Of a stretch of 64,000 nucleotides of DNA, positions 27,251 through 35,226 are shown in pieces (positions within the stretch are counted from its first letter, which is position 1; every line of letters begins with the position of its first letter). The stretch covers positions 103,649-167,648 of the forward strand of contig NZ_RXNQ01000003.1 in NCBI RefSeq assembly GCF_004138205.1, given 5' to 3'. The position numbers and the translations under genes are program-made. Under the pieces are notes generated by a model, which saw only the letters and a program-made list of their open reading frames with translations, was not told the DNA's origin and ran no database searches. This DNA comes from Pedobacter sp. SYP-B3415. GTDB lineage: Bacteria; Bacteroidota; Bacteroidia; Sphingobacteriales; Sphingobacteriaceae.

Positions 27251-29128
27251 ATGGGCGGAAGACACTACTTTTTTGTTTCGTTCCTGGTCTTCTTATGCGC
27301 TTTTGCAGAAGTACGCGGACAGTCGGTCCTGGCCAGAAAGGTTACCCTGCGTGCAGAACGTGTCAGGCTGGGCGCGCTGCTTCAGCAACTGGAACAGCAG
27401 GGCGGCTTCAGGTTTTCTTATAACAGTAATATCCTGCCAGCTGACAGCATAGTAAGCATACAAACAAATAACCTGAGCATAGAAGAAACACTGGACCGGC
27501 TTCTGAACAGGCAGTATGAGTACCGGACAACCCATCAGTTTATTATAATTCGTTATGCACCGCTGCAACTTTCGTTGGTAGTCAGGGAATCGTCTGGCAA
27601 TGCAGAAAGTTATTTTATAAGCGGACAGGTTGTTGACAAGGAAACTGGCAGGGCCCTGCCAAATGCAAGTGTGTATGAGAAGAGATTACTACAGTCAACA
27701 CTGACCGATGCAGATGGCTTTTTTAGTCTTCGTCTGAAGAACAGTCCCGGCACCATCGCACTTACAATCAGCAAAGAAAACTACCGCGATGTAACTACAC
27801 ATTTTCTGTCGGAAGTAACTGTAAACGCGAACGCGGGAAGGAGCGATCGGGAAAGTGATTATGAATACCGTGATGACGCAGAAGTCTCGGGCATAGAAAA
27901 TACAGTTTTCGGACGCTGGCTGATCACATCGCGGCAACGTATTCAGGACATCAATATAGGAGGTTTTATAGCGAGGGCGCCTTTTCAGGCTTCGCTTACT
28001 CCGGGCTTGAGCTCACATGGTGCATTGAGTGGTCAGGTGGTGAATAAATTTTCGCTGAACGCAACGGGCGGTTACACGGCTGGTGTCGACGGCCTGGAAA
28101 TCGGTCTGGCCTTCAATATAAATAAGGGCAGTGCCCGGTGGATGCAGCTGGCCGGTGGTTTCAACATTGTGGGAGGCAATATGAACGGCTTTCAGACGGG
28201 TGGAATTTATAACCAGGTTAGCGGTGATGTGGATGGTGTACAAATTTCTCTTGGTGCCAATCGCGTAAAAGGGTCCCTCAGCGGTTTCCAGGTCGGCGGA
28301 CTGTATAATCTGGTAAATAACGATGTCCGGGCCATGCAGGTCGGCCTCGGATTCAATGATGTGCGGGGAACCTTTAAAGGTGTTCAGGTCGGTCTCTTCA
28401 ACCATGTACCTACCCAAATGAACGGCTTACAAATTGGTGCAGCAGGCAACCTGGCGAAAGATGGCCGGGGCGGACAAATTGCAGGTTTCATCAACTACAG
28501 CCGGAATTTTGACGGCTTCAGGCTGGCGCTCCTGGCTAACCTGGCCGGCAGATCTGCGGATGGTTTTCACATTGCACTGATCAACTATGCACGTCACCTG
28601 CGCGGTTTTCAACTTGGCCTGATCAATGTTGCCGACACCTCTTCAGGCTACAGCTTTGGTTTGTTAAATATCGTACCGAAGGGACTTCACCAGGTGGAAT
28701 TCAGCAGCAATGAAAGTATCCCACTCAATGCCACACTAAAAACCGGCAACCGGAAATTTTATACGGCGATCATCGTTGGCCGCAATGCCGGAAATCAGCC
28801 CAAACTTACCGCGGCAGGTTTTGGCTTTGGCAAGCAGATACAGACCGGCCGCCACTTTTTAATTAATCCCGAACTCAGTGCACGGTACATCTATCAGGGT
28901 GACCGCGAAGCTGTCAATATCCTGAATCGCTTCGATCTGAAGCTTCACTACCGGCCGCTCAATTGGCTCGCCATCAATGCCGGTCCGGCATTCAATGTCT
29001 ATTACTCTGATCAGCGAACCCAGGTGCCCGGTTATGCCTTCCTGAAAGAACGCGGCAGACATATCGATACCGGCATAAAAGATACCCGCGGCTGGATAGG
29101 CTGGAGTGCGGGAATAGTATTGTTTTAA
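27251..29128 (+). CDS. STN-domain protein with carboxypeptidase-regulatory domain and 15-16-residue beta repeats
   Basis: A 625-aa exported protein immediately after FecR. Signal peptide 1-23; STN domain about 28-100 (RVRLGALLQQLEQQGGFRFSYNSN), the part that contacts FecR in TonB receptors; CarboxypepD_reg-like domain about 123-190. Instead of plug and barrel, residues about 280-475 hold roughly eleven 14-16-residue repeats of the form GFQVGGLYNxVxGDVx, close to leptospiral LA_2272-type surface repeats. The C-terminal 140 residues (FLINPELSARYIY, LAINAGPAFNVYYSD) look like outer-membrane beta strands ending in Phe. The role as signal receiver for FecR is inferred from gene order and the STN domain. 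Confidence 0.8.
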   Translation: MGGRHYFFVSFLVFLCAFAEVRGQSVLARKVTLRAERVRLGALLQQLEQQGGFRFSYNSNILPADSIVSIQTNNLSIEETLDRLLNRQYEYRTTHQFIIIRYAPLQLSLVVRESSGNAESYFISGQVVDKETGRALPNASVYEKRLLQSTLTDADGFFSLRLKNSPGTIALTISKENYRDVTTHFLSEVTVNANAGRSDRESDYEYRDDAEVSGIENTVFGRWLITSRQRIQDINIGGFIARAPFQASLTPGLSSHGALSGQVVNKFSLNATGGYTAGVDGLEIGLAFNINKGSARWMQLAGGFNIVGGNMNGFQTGGIYNQVSGDVDGVQISLGANRVKGSLSGFQVGGLYNLVNNDVRAMQVGLGFNDVRGTFKGVQVGLFNHVPTQMNGLQIGAAGNLAKDGRGGQIAGFINYSRNFDGFRLALLANLAGRSADGFHIALINYARHLRGFQLGLINVADTSSGYSFGLLNIVPKGLHQVEFSSNESIPLNATLKTGNRKFYTAIIVGRNAGNQPKLTAAGFGFGKQIQTGRHFLINPELSARYIYQGDREAVNILNRFDLKLHYRPLNWLAINAGPAFNVYYSDQRTQVPGYAFLKERGRHIDTGIKDTRGWIGWSAGIVLF

Positions 29129-29200
29129 CTTTAGAATACGTCCCGCTGCCTTCTGCTAAGGCTTAATATCTAAAAAAAAATTTCAAAAAATTTGTCATGT

Positions 29201-29238
29201 AACCATCCGGTTTCCTATATTTAGGTAACCGAATGGTT
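29201..29238. promoter_or_regulatory. Inverted repeat and promoter of the arsR-type gene
   Basis: AACCATCCGGTT (29201-29212) and AACCGAATGGTT (29227-29238) are inverted repeats with a single mismatch. They enclose TATATTTA (29216-29223), a near match to the Bacteroidota -7 box, with TTTG at 29191-29194. Binding here would block the promoter, consistent with ArsR autorepression. Confidence 0.5.
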
Positions 29239-29244
29239 TCATTT

Positions 29245-29580
29245 ATGCAGCAGATCCGAAGAGACGTATTTCAGGCCATTGCAGACCCAACCCGACGGGC
29301 TATCATAGGCATGCTGGCCACGCAGACCATGAACCTGAACCATGTCGCCGCTGCTTTTGACATCAGCCGGCCGGCTATCTCGAAACACATAAAAATCCTG
29401 AGCGAATGCGGACTCGTTACCATCTCAAGAAAAGGCCGCGAACGAATCTGCCGGGCAGATCTCGGCCAGCTTCATGACGTGGCAGAATGGGTAAACCAGT
29501 ACCAGAAAATGTGGAACACTAAACTTGATGCGCTCGGCAGCTTCCTTGAGCAGGAGCAGTCCGGGCATAATAATCTTTAA
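29245..29580 (+). CDS. ArsR family transcriptional regulator
   Basis: About 111 aa of winged helix: RRDVFQAIADPTRRAIIGML, then NLNHVAAAFDISRPAISKHIKILSECGLV (recognition helix) and an RKGRERICRAD wing. The Cys-based metal site ELCVC of classic ArsR/SmtB is absent, so it is not an obvious metal sensor; it belongs to the type typically paired with SRPBCC (AHSA1) genes. ATG 29245 is preferred over ATG 29233 because the latter lies inside the inverted repeat. It lies 16 bp upstream of the SRPBCC gene. Confidence 0.85.
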   Translation: MQQIRRDVFQAIADPTRRAIIGMLATQTMNLNHVAAAFDISRPAISKHIKILSECGLVTISRKGRERICRADLGQLHDVAEWVNQYQKMWNTKLDALGSFLEQEQSGHNNL

Positions 29581-29596
29581 CCCCTAAAAGAATCTT

Positions 29597-30436
29597 ATGA
29601 AAAATCAAGCACTGGTCTTTGAACGGACCTACGAGGCACCAATCGAGAAAGTATGGACAGCCCTGACAGACGCAAAACAATTGCGCCAATGGTATTTTGA
29701 GATTGAAGATTTCCGACCGGAAGTTGGATTTGAATTTGAGTTCACCGCAGGGCCTGAGGGCGGAACAAAATATAAACACATTTGCCGGATCACAGCTTGT
29801 GTTCCTCCGGAAAAACTAAGCTATAGCTGGCGATATGAAGGTTTTCCAGGTGATTCAGAAGTAACGTTTGAGCTTTTTGCTGAGTCGGAAAGGGAAACCC
29901 GTTTAAAGCTTACCCATTCGGGTCTGGATAGTTTCCCTCAGGATGATGGCGCGCTCAGCACTGAGAGCTTTAGTGAAGACTGGAATCATATTACGGGAAT
30001 TGCACTAAGAAACTTTGTAGAAACAGGTTTAATCAGCAAATCGATAGAAATCAATGTCAGCGCAGAAAAGATCTGGGAAGTGCTGATTAATCCTAACAAC
30101 ACCTGGGGCCTGGCCTTTGGTGGCGGTGCGAAAGCCGAGAGCGACTGGCGGCAAGGCAGTAACATTGTATGGACAGACCTTGAGGGCAATGTGGGAACAA
30201 GCGGGATTATCAACAAATTTGATCCCGGAGCCAGTCTTGAACTGCGGTATTATGACCAAATTAATCCGAAACCCGGCGACAGCCTTGGCGCCTATACGGA
30301 ACTTTTCACGCTGGAGAAAACAGCTAAGGGTTCAACGATCCTGACGATTACAGCTGGTCCGATCGAGAAGATGTATCTTGAAGACCATAGAGAAATGTGG
30401 GAGAAAGCACTGGCTGAGATCAAAAATTCTGCATAA
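29597..30436 (+). CDS. Tandem SRPBCC (AHSA1-like) domain protein
   Basis: A 279-aa cytoplasmic protein with two START/Bet v1-like domains. The first (about 1-145) has the AHSA1 signature FERTYEAPIEKVWTALTD, then LRQWYFEIEDF and a C-terminal WNHITGIALRNFVE helix. The second (about 148-279) starts ISKSIEINVSAEKIWEVLIN. Such domains bind hydrophobic ligands. It follows the ArsR-type gene by 16 bp, a common Bacteroidota pairing in which the regulator controls the SRPBCC protein. The ligand is unknown. Confidence 0.88.
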   Translation: MKNQALVFERTYEAPIEKVWTALTDAKQLRQWYFEIEDFRPEVGFEFEFTAGPEGGTKYKHICRITACVPPEKLSYSWRYEGFPGDSEVTFELFAESERETRLKLTHSGLDSFPQDDGALSTESFSEDWNHITGIALRNFVETGLISKSIEINVSAEKIWEVLINPNNTWGLAFGGGAKAESDWRQGSNIVWTDLEGNVGTSGIINKFDPGASLELRYYDQINPKPGDSLGAYTELFTLEKTAKGSTILTITAGPIEKMYLEDHREMWEKALAEIKNSA

Positions 30437-30487
30437 TAAGTTTCGCCCGAAGCGGGAAAGTTGGTAATTTCCTGAATTACCAGATTC

Positions 30488-30898
30488 ATGAAAACGACCA
30501 ACTATTACAATACCTTTATCCAGGTTGCGGAAGACTGCCCGGCAGCCACCGGCGAGATACCGCCTGAAAAAACCGGCGGCAAAACCATTGCCAACATTCA
30601 GTTTTCCATGCTGAAGAGTGCGCCGTACAAGTATTCATCTGACGACGTGGTGTTTGAAACATACGCACAAAAAAATGACTTGCTGTTATCCGAACAGGAC
30701 GAAGCAAGGGCTGCTTTTTTCTCCAAAGGCCAACCCTGCCTGCGTAGTTCGCCGCTTACCAAGCGGTATGGCTGGGGAATACACCACAACCCGGAAGGCA
30801 AAATTGCGATTTACGGCGTAGACAGCGATGACTACCGCAGGTTTGCCGCAGACCCGGCCCTGCAGCACGTGAAAGCCATGCGCAGCAAAAGGACCTGA
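30488..30898 (+). CDS. DUF6157 family protein
   Basis: A 136-aa cytoplasmic protein matching DUF6157: TTNYYNTFIQVAEDCP at the start, KTIANIQFSML, then PYKYSSDDVVFETYA, and LTKRYGWGIHHNPEGKIAIY. The family is widespread and uncharacterised. It lies 51 bp after the SRPBCC gene on the same strand and may be part of that transcript. Confidence 0.82.
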   Translation: MKTTNYYNTFIQVAEDCPAATGEIPPEKTGGKTIANIQFSMLKSAPYKYSSDDVVFETYAQKNDLLLSEQDEARAAFFSKGQPCLRSSPLTKRYGWGIHHNPEGKIAIYGVDSDDYRRFAADPALQHVKAMRSKRT

Positions 30899-31004
30899 AA
30901 CATGCCCGTCGGCTTCCGCGATCAGGCAGAACAATTTCAGCCCTGCCGCCGTTTCAGAAGCAGCAGCGACCTCTTAAGGAACCGCTGCTGTATAACGACC
31001 AGCA

Positions 31005-32459
31005 ATGAAAAAGGAAAAGATTAGCAATAGCGAACTTACTGCCCTTGGCGCAAGTGATCTGAAACTGCTTGTAGAGATGAGCCGCGTTGCAAATGGGCTG
31101 CTGAATTCAGGAGCAATGTCTAAACCGGAGGTACTCAGCAATGTAAGAGCCGTGCTAACAGACCCACAACCTTTTATAACTGATGACCGGAGTGAATTTC
31201 ATAAAGTGGCGAAATCTGTATTAAAGTTGTTTAAAAAAGGAAAATTGGAGTCTGCTGAACACACAGTACATGCGCTGCGCGAGGAAACCCCATCTTACAG
31301 GATTTTTGGCAGCGAGTTTATTGAGTCAGGTGCGCTTGCTCAAATGAACACAGCGATGCGGCTGCCCGTTGCCCTTGCGGGGGCGCTCATGCCTGATGCC
31401 CACCAAGGTTATGGGTTACCGATAGGTGGCGTTCTAGCTACAGAAGCAAATACGATCATACCGTATGCGGTGGGTGTAGATATTGCATGCCGCATGTGCA
31501 TGAGCATATTTGAACTGCCGGGCAGCGCTGCCGGTTTACGGTCAGAAGAACTGAAGAAACTGCTGCTGCAGCATACAAACTTTGGCATAGGTGGCGAAAC
31601 GCAGACGTATTTTGACAGCAGTATCTTTGACCGGCCCGAATGGCAGGAAACGAAACAAATCCGTTTGTTGAAAGACAAGGCCTACCGTCAGCTGGGAACT
31701 TCGGGCACAGGCAATCATTTCGTTGAATGGGGGGAACTGGAGATGCAGGCTGATGGCTTCGAAGGAATCCCAGCCGGCAGCTACCTTGCACTGCTTTCAC
31801 ACTCGGGCTCCAGAGGTTTTGGCGGGAGCATCGCCGCTCATTATTCAGCGCTCGCGATGGAAAAAACTCTCCTACCCAAAGAAGCAAAACATCTGGCCTG
31901 GCTGGATCTTGATACATCTGAAGGACAGGAATACTGGATTGCAATGAACCTTGCGGGCGATTATGCGTCGGCTAACCACCACGAAATACATAACAAGATT
32001 GCCCGGGCTCTGGGCATCCGCCCGCTTGCACGGATTGAAAACCACCATAACTTTGCATGGAAAGAACAATTGCCAAACGGCCGGGAAGTTATGGTACACC
32101 GGAAAGGCGCCACACCGGCAGGAAACGGAGTAGCCGGTATCATTCCAGGGTCAATGACCGCCCCCGGCTTTCTGGTGCGCGGTAAAGGCGAACAATCATC
32201 TTTGCAATCAGCCGCTCACGGCGCGGGCCGTGCAATGAGCCGGAGTGCCGCCTTCAAAACCCTTAACCGGGCGGCTGTTCAGGCCGAACTGCTCAGACAT
32301 AAGGTTTCTGTACTTGGGTCTGATCTGGATGAGGCACCAATGGCTTACAAGGACATTGACAAAGTCATGGCGGCCCAAAAGGAGCTTGTCGATGTATTGG
32401 CTGTATTCAGACCCCGGATTGTCCGGATGGCCAGTCCCAAAGAGAAACCTGAAGACTAA
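31005..32459 (+). CDS. rtcB: RtcB family RNA-splicing ligase
   Basis: A 484-aa GTP-dependent 3'-phosphate/5'-OH RNA ligase. Metal-site motifs are present: MPDAHQGYGLPIGGV (His133), GVDIACRM (Asp159, Cys162), GTGNHFVEWG (His238), SHSGSRGFG (His266) and NHHNF (His347/348). The guanylylated His is His365 in HRKGATPA, and the C-terminus has GSMTAPGFLVRGKGE and HGAGRAMSRSAA. The GVDIACRM block departs from the common GVDIGCGM, as in some RtcB subgroups. It repairs or splices RNA, likely broken tRNA. No archease gene is adjacent. Confidence 0.9.
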   Translation: MKKEKISNSELTALGASDLKLLVEMSRVANGLLNSGAMSKPEVLSNVRAVLTDPQPFITDDRSEFHKVAKSVLKLFKKGKLESAEHTVHALREETPSYRIFGSEFIESGALAQMNTAMRLPVALAGALMPDAHQGYGLPIGGVLATEANTIIPYAVGVDIACRMCMSIFELPGSAAGLRSEELKKLLLQHTNFGIGGETQTYFDSSIFDRPEWQETKQIRLLKDKAYRQLGTSGTGNHFVEWGELEMQADGFEGIPAGSYLALLSHSGSRGFGGSIAAHYSALAMEKTLLPKEAKHLAWLDLDTSEGQEYWIAMNLAGDYASANHHEIHNKIARALGIRPLARIENHHNFAWKEQLPNGREVMVHRKGATPAGNGVAGIIPGSMTAPGFLVRGKGEQSSLQSAAHGAGRAMSRSAAFKTLNRAAVQAELLRHKVSVLGSDLDEAPMAYKDIDKVMAAQKELVDVLAVFRPRIVRMASPKEKPED

Positions 32460-32496
32460 AATGGCCATTTTTTTATTAAAAGTTTTCCATCAAAAA

Positions 32497-32527
32497 TTTG
32501 GCAAATCCGGCAGAATTACTACCTTTG
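32497..32527 (+). promoter_or_regulatory. Consensus Bacteroidota sigma-A promoter
   Basis: TTTG (32497-32500), 19-bp spacer, TACCTTTG (32520-32527): an exact TTTG-N19-TAnnTTTG promoter. It lies 38 bp after the rtcB stop and points into the short hairpin-rich segment that follows, so transcription would start near 32533. Confidence 0.65.
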
Positions 32528-32532
32528 TGTCA

Positions 32533-32598
32533 GGGATGATAAAAAACTCCTTCGGGAGAAAATTTTTGGGCCGCTAGCAATAGCGGCCTTTTTATTTT
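32533..32598 (+). ncRNA. Candidate short RNA (or micro-ORF transcript) downstream of rtcB
   Basis: Between the promoter at 32497-32527 and the terminator ending at 32598 lies room for a ~65-nt transcript. It has a CTCC-TTCG-GGAG hairpin (32547-32558, UUCG tetraloop) and the terminator hairpin. It also contains a 13-codon ORF from ATG 32536 (MIKNSFGRKFLGR) whose stop lies in the terminator stem. Whether the product is a regulatory RNA or a tiny peptide is open. Confidence 0.4.
32569..32598 (+). terminator. Intrinsic terminator after rtcB and the candidate short RNA
   Basis: Perfect 8-bp stem GGCCGCTA/TAGCGGCC (32569-32576, 32581-32588) with a GCAA tetraloop, followed by a TTTTTATTTT tract. 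Confidence 0.88.
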
Positions 32599-32703
32599 AT
32601 CAGGGTTTAGTTTTCAATACGTCCGGCGTGTGCCTTCAGCAGTCAGGATCGATCCAGTAGCCTAAGTCATTGAATTCCATCACTATAAACCAATATTCAC
32701 CAC

Positions 32704-32730
32704 AAAAAAAGAGGGCAACACATGCCCTCT
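32704..32730 (-). terminator. Intrinsic terminator of the DUF6515 gene
   Basis: 8-bp stem AGAGGGCA/TGCCCTCT (32710-32717, 32723-32730), 5-nt loop; on the minus strand it is followed by TTTTTT. It lies 24 bp beyond the stop codon. Confidence 0.85.
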
Positions 32731-32754
32731 TCCTCTAAATACTTAACGCTTTAA

Positions 32755-33552
32755 TTATTTCATTGATCCCGGCAGGCCGACCACCTTGTATCTGCCTTGC
32801 CCGGCAGCTTCCAGGTAAATCTCATCGGGAGTAACCCAATAGGTCTTGCCGCTCAGTGTAATTTTACGGGCGTCATCGGGTAAATAGTTCAAAAGTTCGC
32901 CCAGCTTCGGAAAACGCAATTCTTCGGCACCTGTCTGTCCCTGGTCCTGCTGTTTCGCTGCATCAGATGTACTTGCAGCCTGTTCCTCACTTTGTTCACC
33001 AAATTTTCCGTTTTTCCCAACAACGCGATAAACTCGCTTGCCCTCTGCGCTTCTGGTTTTTTCGTAATAGACACCGTTGTACTCATAGTACTTACCGCCT
33101 TCGTAGTTGAACCGCTGGGCGCCGAATGGCAATGATGGCACCTCTGCACCTATAGGCGGATTGACTGCACGGTATCCCCCGTTACCATACGGTTGGAAGA
33201 AGTATCCGTTCGAATAGAAGAATTGATCAGCTCCCCACGCAAACGGAAAGTATCCATAGGGAAGCGTATTCAGGTAAAACCCGATTCTCGGACCGAACGG
33301 ACGGTAGTAATTACCATAAAACCCGTTGTAAAAAGGAGATCCGAAACGCATTCCGATACTTCCGCGGTAACTCATACCCGGCCGGATGCCTGTACTGGGC
33401 CGGTACCCCCCGGAACCACCTGGTCTCACAACGCCTCCCGGACCGGCGCCGCCACCGCGAACTGGTCTTTGTGCGTTTGCTTCGAAAGTGGATCCTGCCA
33501 TGAGCAGCAGCGCGACCGCGCCAGCTGCGAAACTTTTTGTTAACCTTTTCAT
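32755..33552 (-). CDS. DUF6515 family secreted Gly/Tyr-rich protein
   Basis: A 265-aa exported protein with a signal peptide to about residue 27 (AGSTFEANAQ). Residues 28-65 are Gly/Pro/Arg-rich and probably disordered (RPVRGGGAGPGGVVRPGG). Residues 70-170 are Tyr/Phe/Gly-rich (FYGNYYRPFGPRIGFYL, YYEYNGVYYEK), matching DUF6515. A Gln/Ser/Ala linker leads to a small C-terminal domain (about 210-262). The family is abundant in Bacteroidota and uncharacterised. A cell-envelope location is likely. Confidence 0.82.
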   Translation of the reverse strand: MKRLTKSFAAGAVALLLMAGSTFEANAQRPVRGGGAGPGGVVRPGGSGGYRPSTGIRPGMSYRGSIGMRFGSPFYNGFYGNYYRPFGPRIGFYLNTLPYGYFPFAWGADQFFYSNGYFFQPYGNGGYRAVNPPIGAEVPSLPFGAQRFNYEGGKYYEYNGVYYEKTRSAEGKRVYRVVGKNGKFGEQSEEQAASTSDAAKQQDQGQTGAEELRFPKLGELLNYLPDDARKITLSGKTYWVTPDEIYLEAAGQGRYKVVGLPGSMK

Positions 33553-33794
33553 AAAATCCCTCTTGCTTTGTTTCTATATCAAAAGACGGGAATTGGCGCC
33601 ATCCTTCCAAATATTCAGGCCGGCCGAAATGTTAAAAAAAGTGTTAAATTTTAATCGGATGACAATACGACGATGAAAGTTATGGCGCATAAAACTAATG
33701 GGAATATTCCTGCATAAATCCCATGCGTACGCTGATCAGGCCGCTATTTCTTCGTTTAACGCTAATAGTTAATCAGTTCTTTCGTGCAACTGAA

Positions 33795-35120
33795 TTAAAT
33801 GCCATATTCTTCTATCTTCCGGTAAAGTGTTGTAAGACCGATGCCGAGTAACCGCGCAGTCTCTGTCTTATTTCCATGGGTATGTGCAAGCACCTTACGA
33901 ATATGTTGTTTCTCAACCGACTGCATATTTAATGAGGCATCTGCGGATCTGTCGCCATGAAAATCGGCCGGCAATAATTCCGCTGACAGCACGTCACCTT
34001 CGGCAAGTATTACAGCGCGCTCGATCACGTTTTTCAATTCGCGGATATTGCCTTTCCAATCATACCTGCTGATCATAGCGCTGAACCCGGCATCGAACTT
34101 CAATCCGGTTCTCCCGGCACGATTGCCGAATTCATCAAGATAATGCGCTGCCAATACCGGTATATCAGACCGGCGTTGTCTTAGTGGCGGAAGCGGAATA
34201 CTGAATACCGATAAACGGTAAAAAAGATCAGACCGGAATTTGCCATCAGCGGCTTCCTGCTGCAGATTGCGGTTGGTCGCACCGATTACACGCAGGTCTG
34301 CAGCCGTAGTTTTTGTGTCGCCAACTTTGATGAAGGTACGGCTCTCCAGTACGCGCAGCAGTTTTGCCTGGAGCTCAAGATCCATCTCACCAATTTCGTC
34401 AAGAAGAATGGTTCCACCGGCCGCCTCTTCAAAAAGTCCCTTTTTGTCTTTATCTGCACCGGTAAAAGCCCCTGCCCTGTACCCGAACAGCTCACTCTCC
34501 AGCAGTGTTGCACTGAAGGCGCTGCAATTTATTGCAACGAACGGCCCTTTGTTCCGGGCACTTTCTGCGTGGATTGCTCTTGCAAAGACTTCCTTTCCGG
34601 TTCCCGTCTCGCCCAGCAGCAAAACGGTTGTATCTGTACCGGCGACTTTCCTGGCCAGTTCAACGGCCTCGCGGATGGCCGGCGACTGCCCGATAACGTC
34701 TGAAAGGCCCGGCATATCTTTCCTGCTGCCTTGCTCCATCATTTGAAACTGCAGATTCGCCTTGCGGGCCGCCGCACTTACCAGGGGTATAATGCGGTCA
34801 TTATCGTCTGCCTTCGTCAGGTAGTCGAAAGCACCGTTCTTCACAGCTTCCACACCGTCACGAATATTACCAAAAGCCGTGAGATTGATTACTTCGGTAG
34901 CAGGACTGATCTTTTTGATCTCCTTAACAAGCGCAACGCCGTTAAAATCGGGAAGTTTTACATCGCTAAGCACGACCGACACCTGCTGTGTTTTCAAAAG
35001 ACGAAGTCCCTCTTTTGCAGTATAGGCAGAAAGTGTATGATAACCTTCCAACCCGATAATCCGCGCAAGCAGGTCACAAAGCTTTTTTTCATCGTCAATG
35101 ATAAGTACGGTTTGTTGCAT
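33795..35120 (-). CDS. Sigma-54-dependent response regulator (NtrC/AtoC type)
   Basis: ATG 35120 gives a 441-aa protein starting directly with the receiver domain (VLIIDDEKKLC); a longer reading to 35204 adds non-conserved residues. Receiver phospho-site Asp53 (LSDVKLPD) and Lys103. AAA+ domain about 140-370 with Walker A GETGTGKE (170-177), sigma-54 contact loop GAFTGA (217-222) and Walker B ILLDEIGEM. The C-terminal Fis-type helix-turn-helix has ETARLLGIGLTTLYRKIEEYG. It activates sigma-54 promoters on phosphorylation. No cognate kinase is next to it. Confidence 0.92.
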   Translation of the reverse strand: MQQTVLIIDDEKKLCDLLARIIGLEGYHTLSAYTAKEGLRLLKTQQVSVVLSDVKLPDFNGVALVKEIKKISPATEVINLTAFGNIRDGVEAVKNGAFDYLTKADDNDRIIPLVSAAARKANLQFQMMEQGSRKDMPGLSDVIGQSPAIREAVELARKVAGTDTTVLLLGETGTGKEVFARAIHAESARNKGPFVAINCSAFSATLLESELFGYRAGAFTGADKDKKGLFEEAAGGTILLDEIGEMDLELQAKLLRVLESRTFIKVGDTKTTAADLRVIGATNRNLQQEAADGKFRSDLFYRLSVFSIPLPPLRQRRSDIPVLAAHYLDEFGNRAGRTGLKFDAGFSAMISRYDWKGNIRELKNVIERAVILAEGDVLSAELLPADFHGDRSADASLNMQSVEKQHIRKVLAHTHGNKTETARLLGIGLTTLYRKIEEYGI

Positions 35121-35191
35121 ATAGAAAACTGAGTACGGTGCAAAGATACAGCCGCACCTCAACAATCCATTATGCAGGCAGGCAAAAATGA

Positions 35192-35222
35192 GCAGGGGCT
35201 GCATCCGGCATGCGGCCCCTGC
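35192..35222 (-). terminator. Hairpin terminator of the SDR gene
   Basis: 8-bp stem GCAGGGGC/GCCCCTGC (35192-35199, 35215-35222) with an inner GCA/TGC extension; on the minus strand ATTTTT follows about 4 nt after the stem. It begins 4 bp after the SDR stop. Confidence 0.55.
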
Positions 35223-35226
35223 AATT

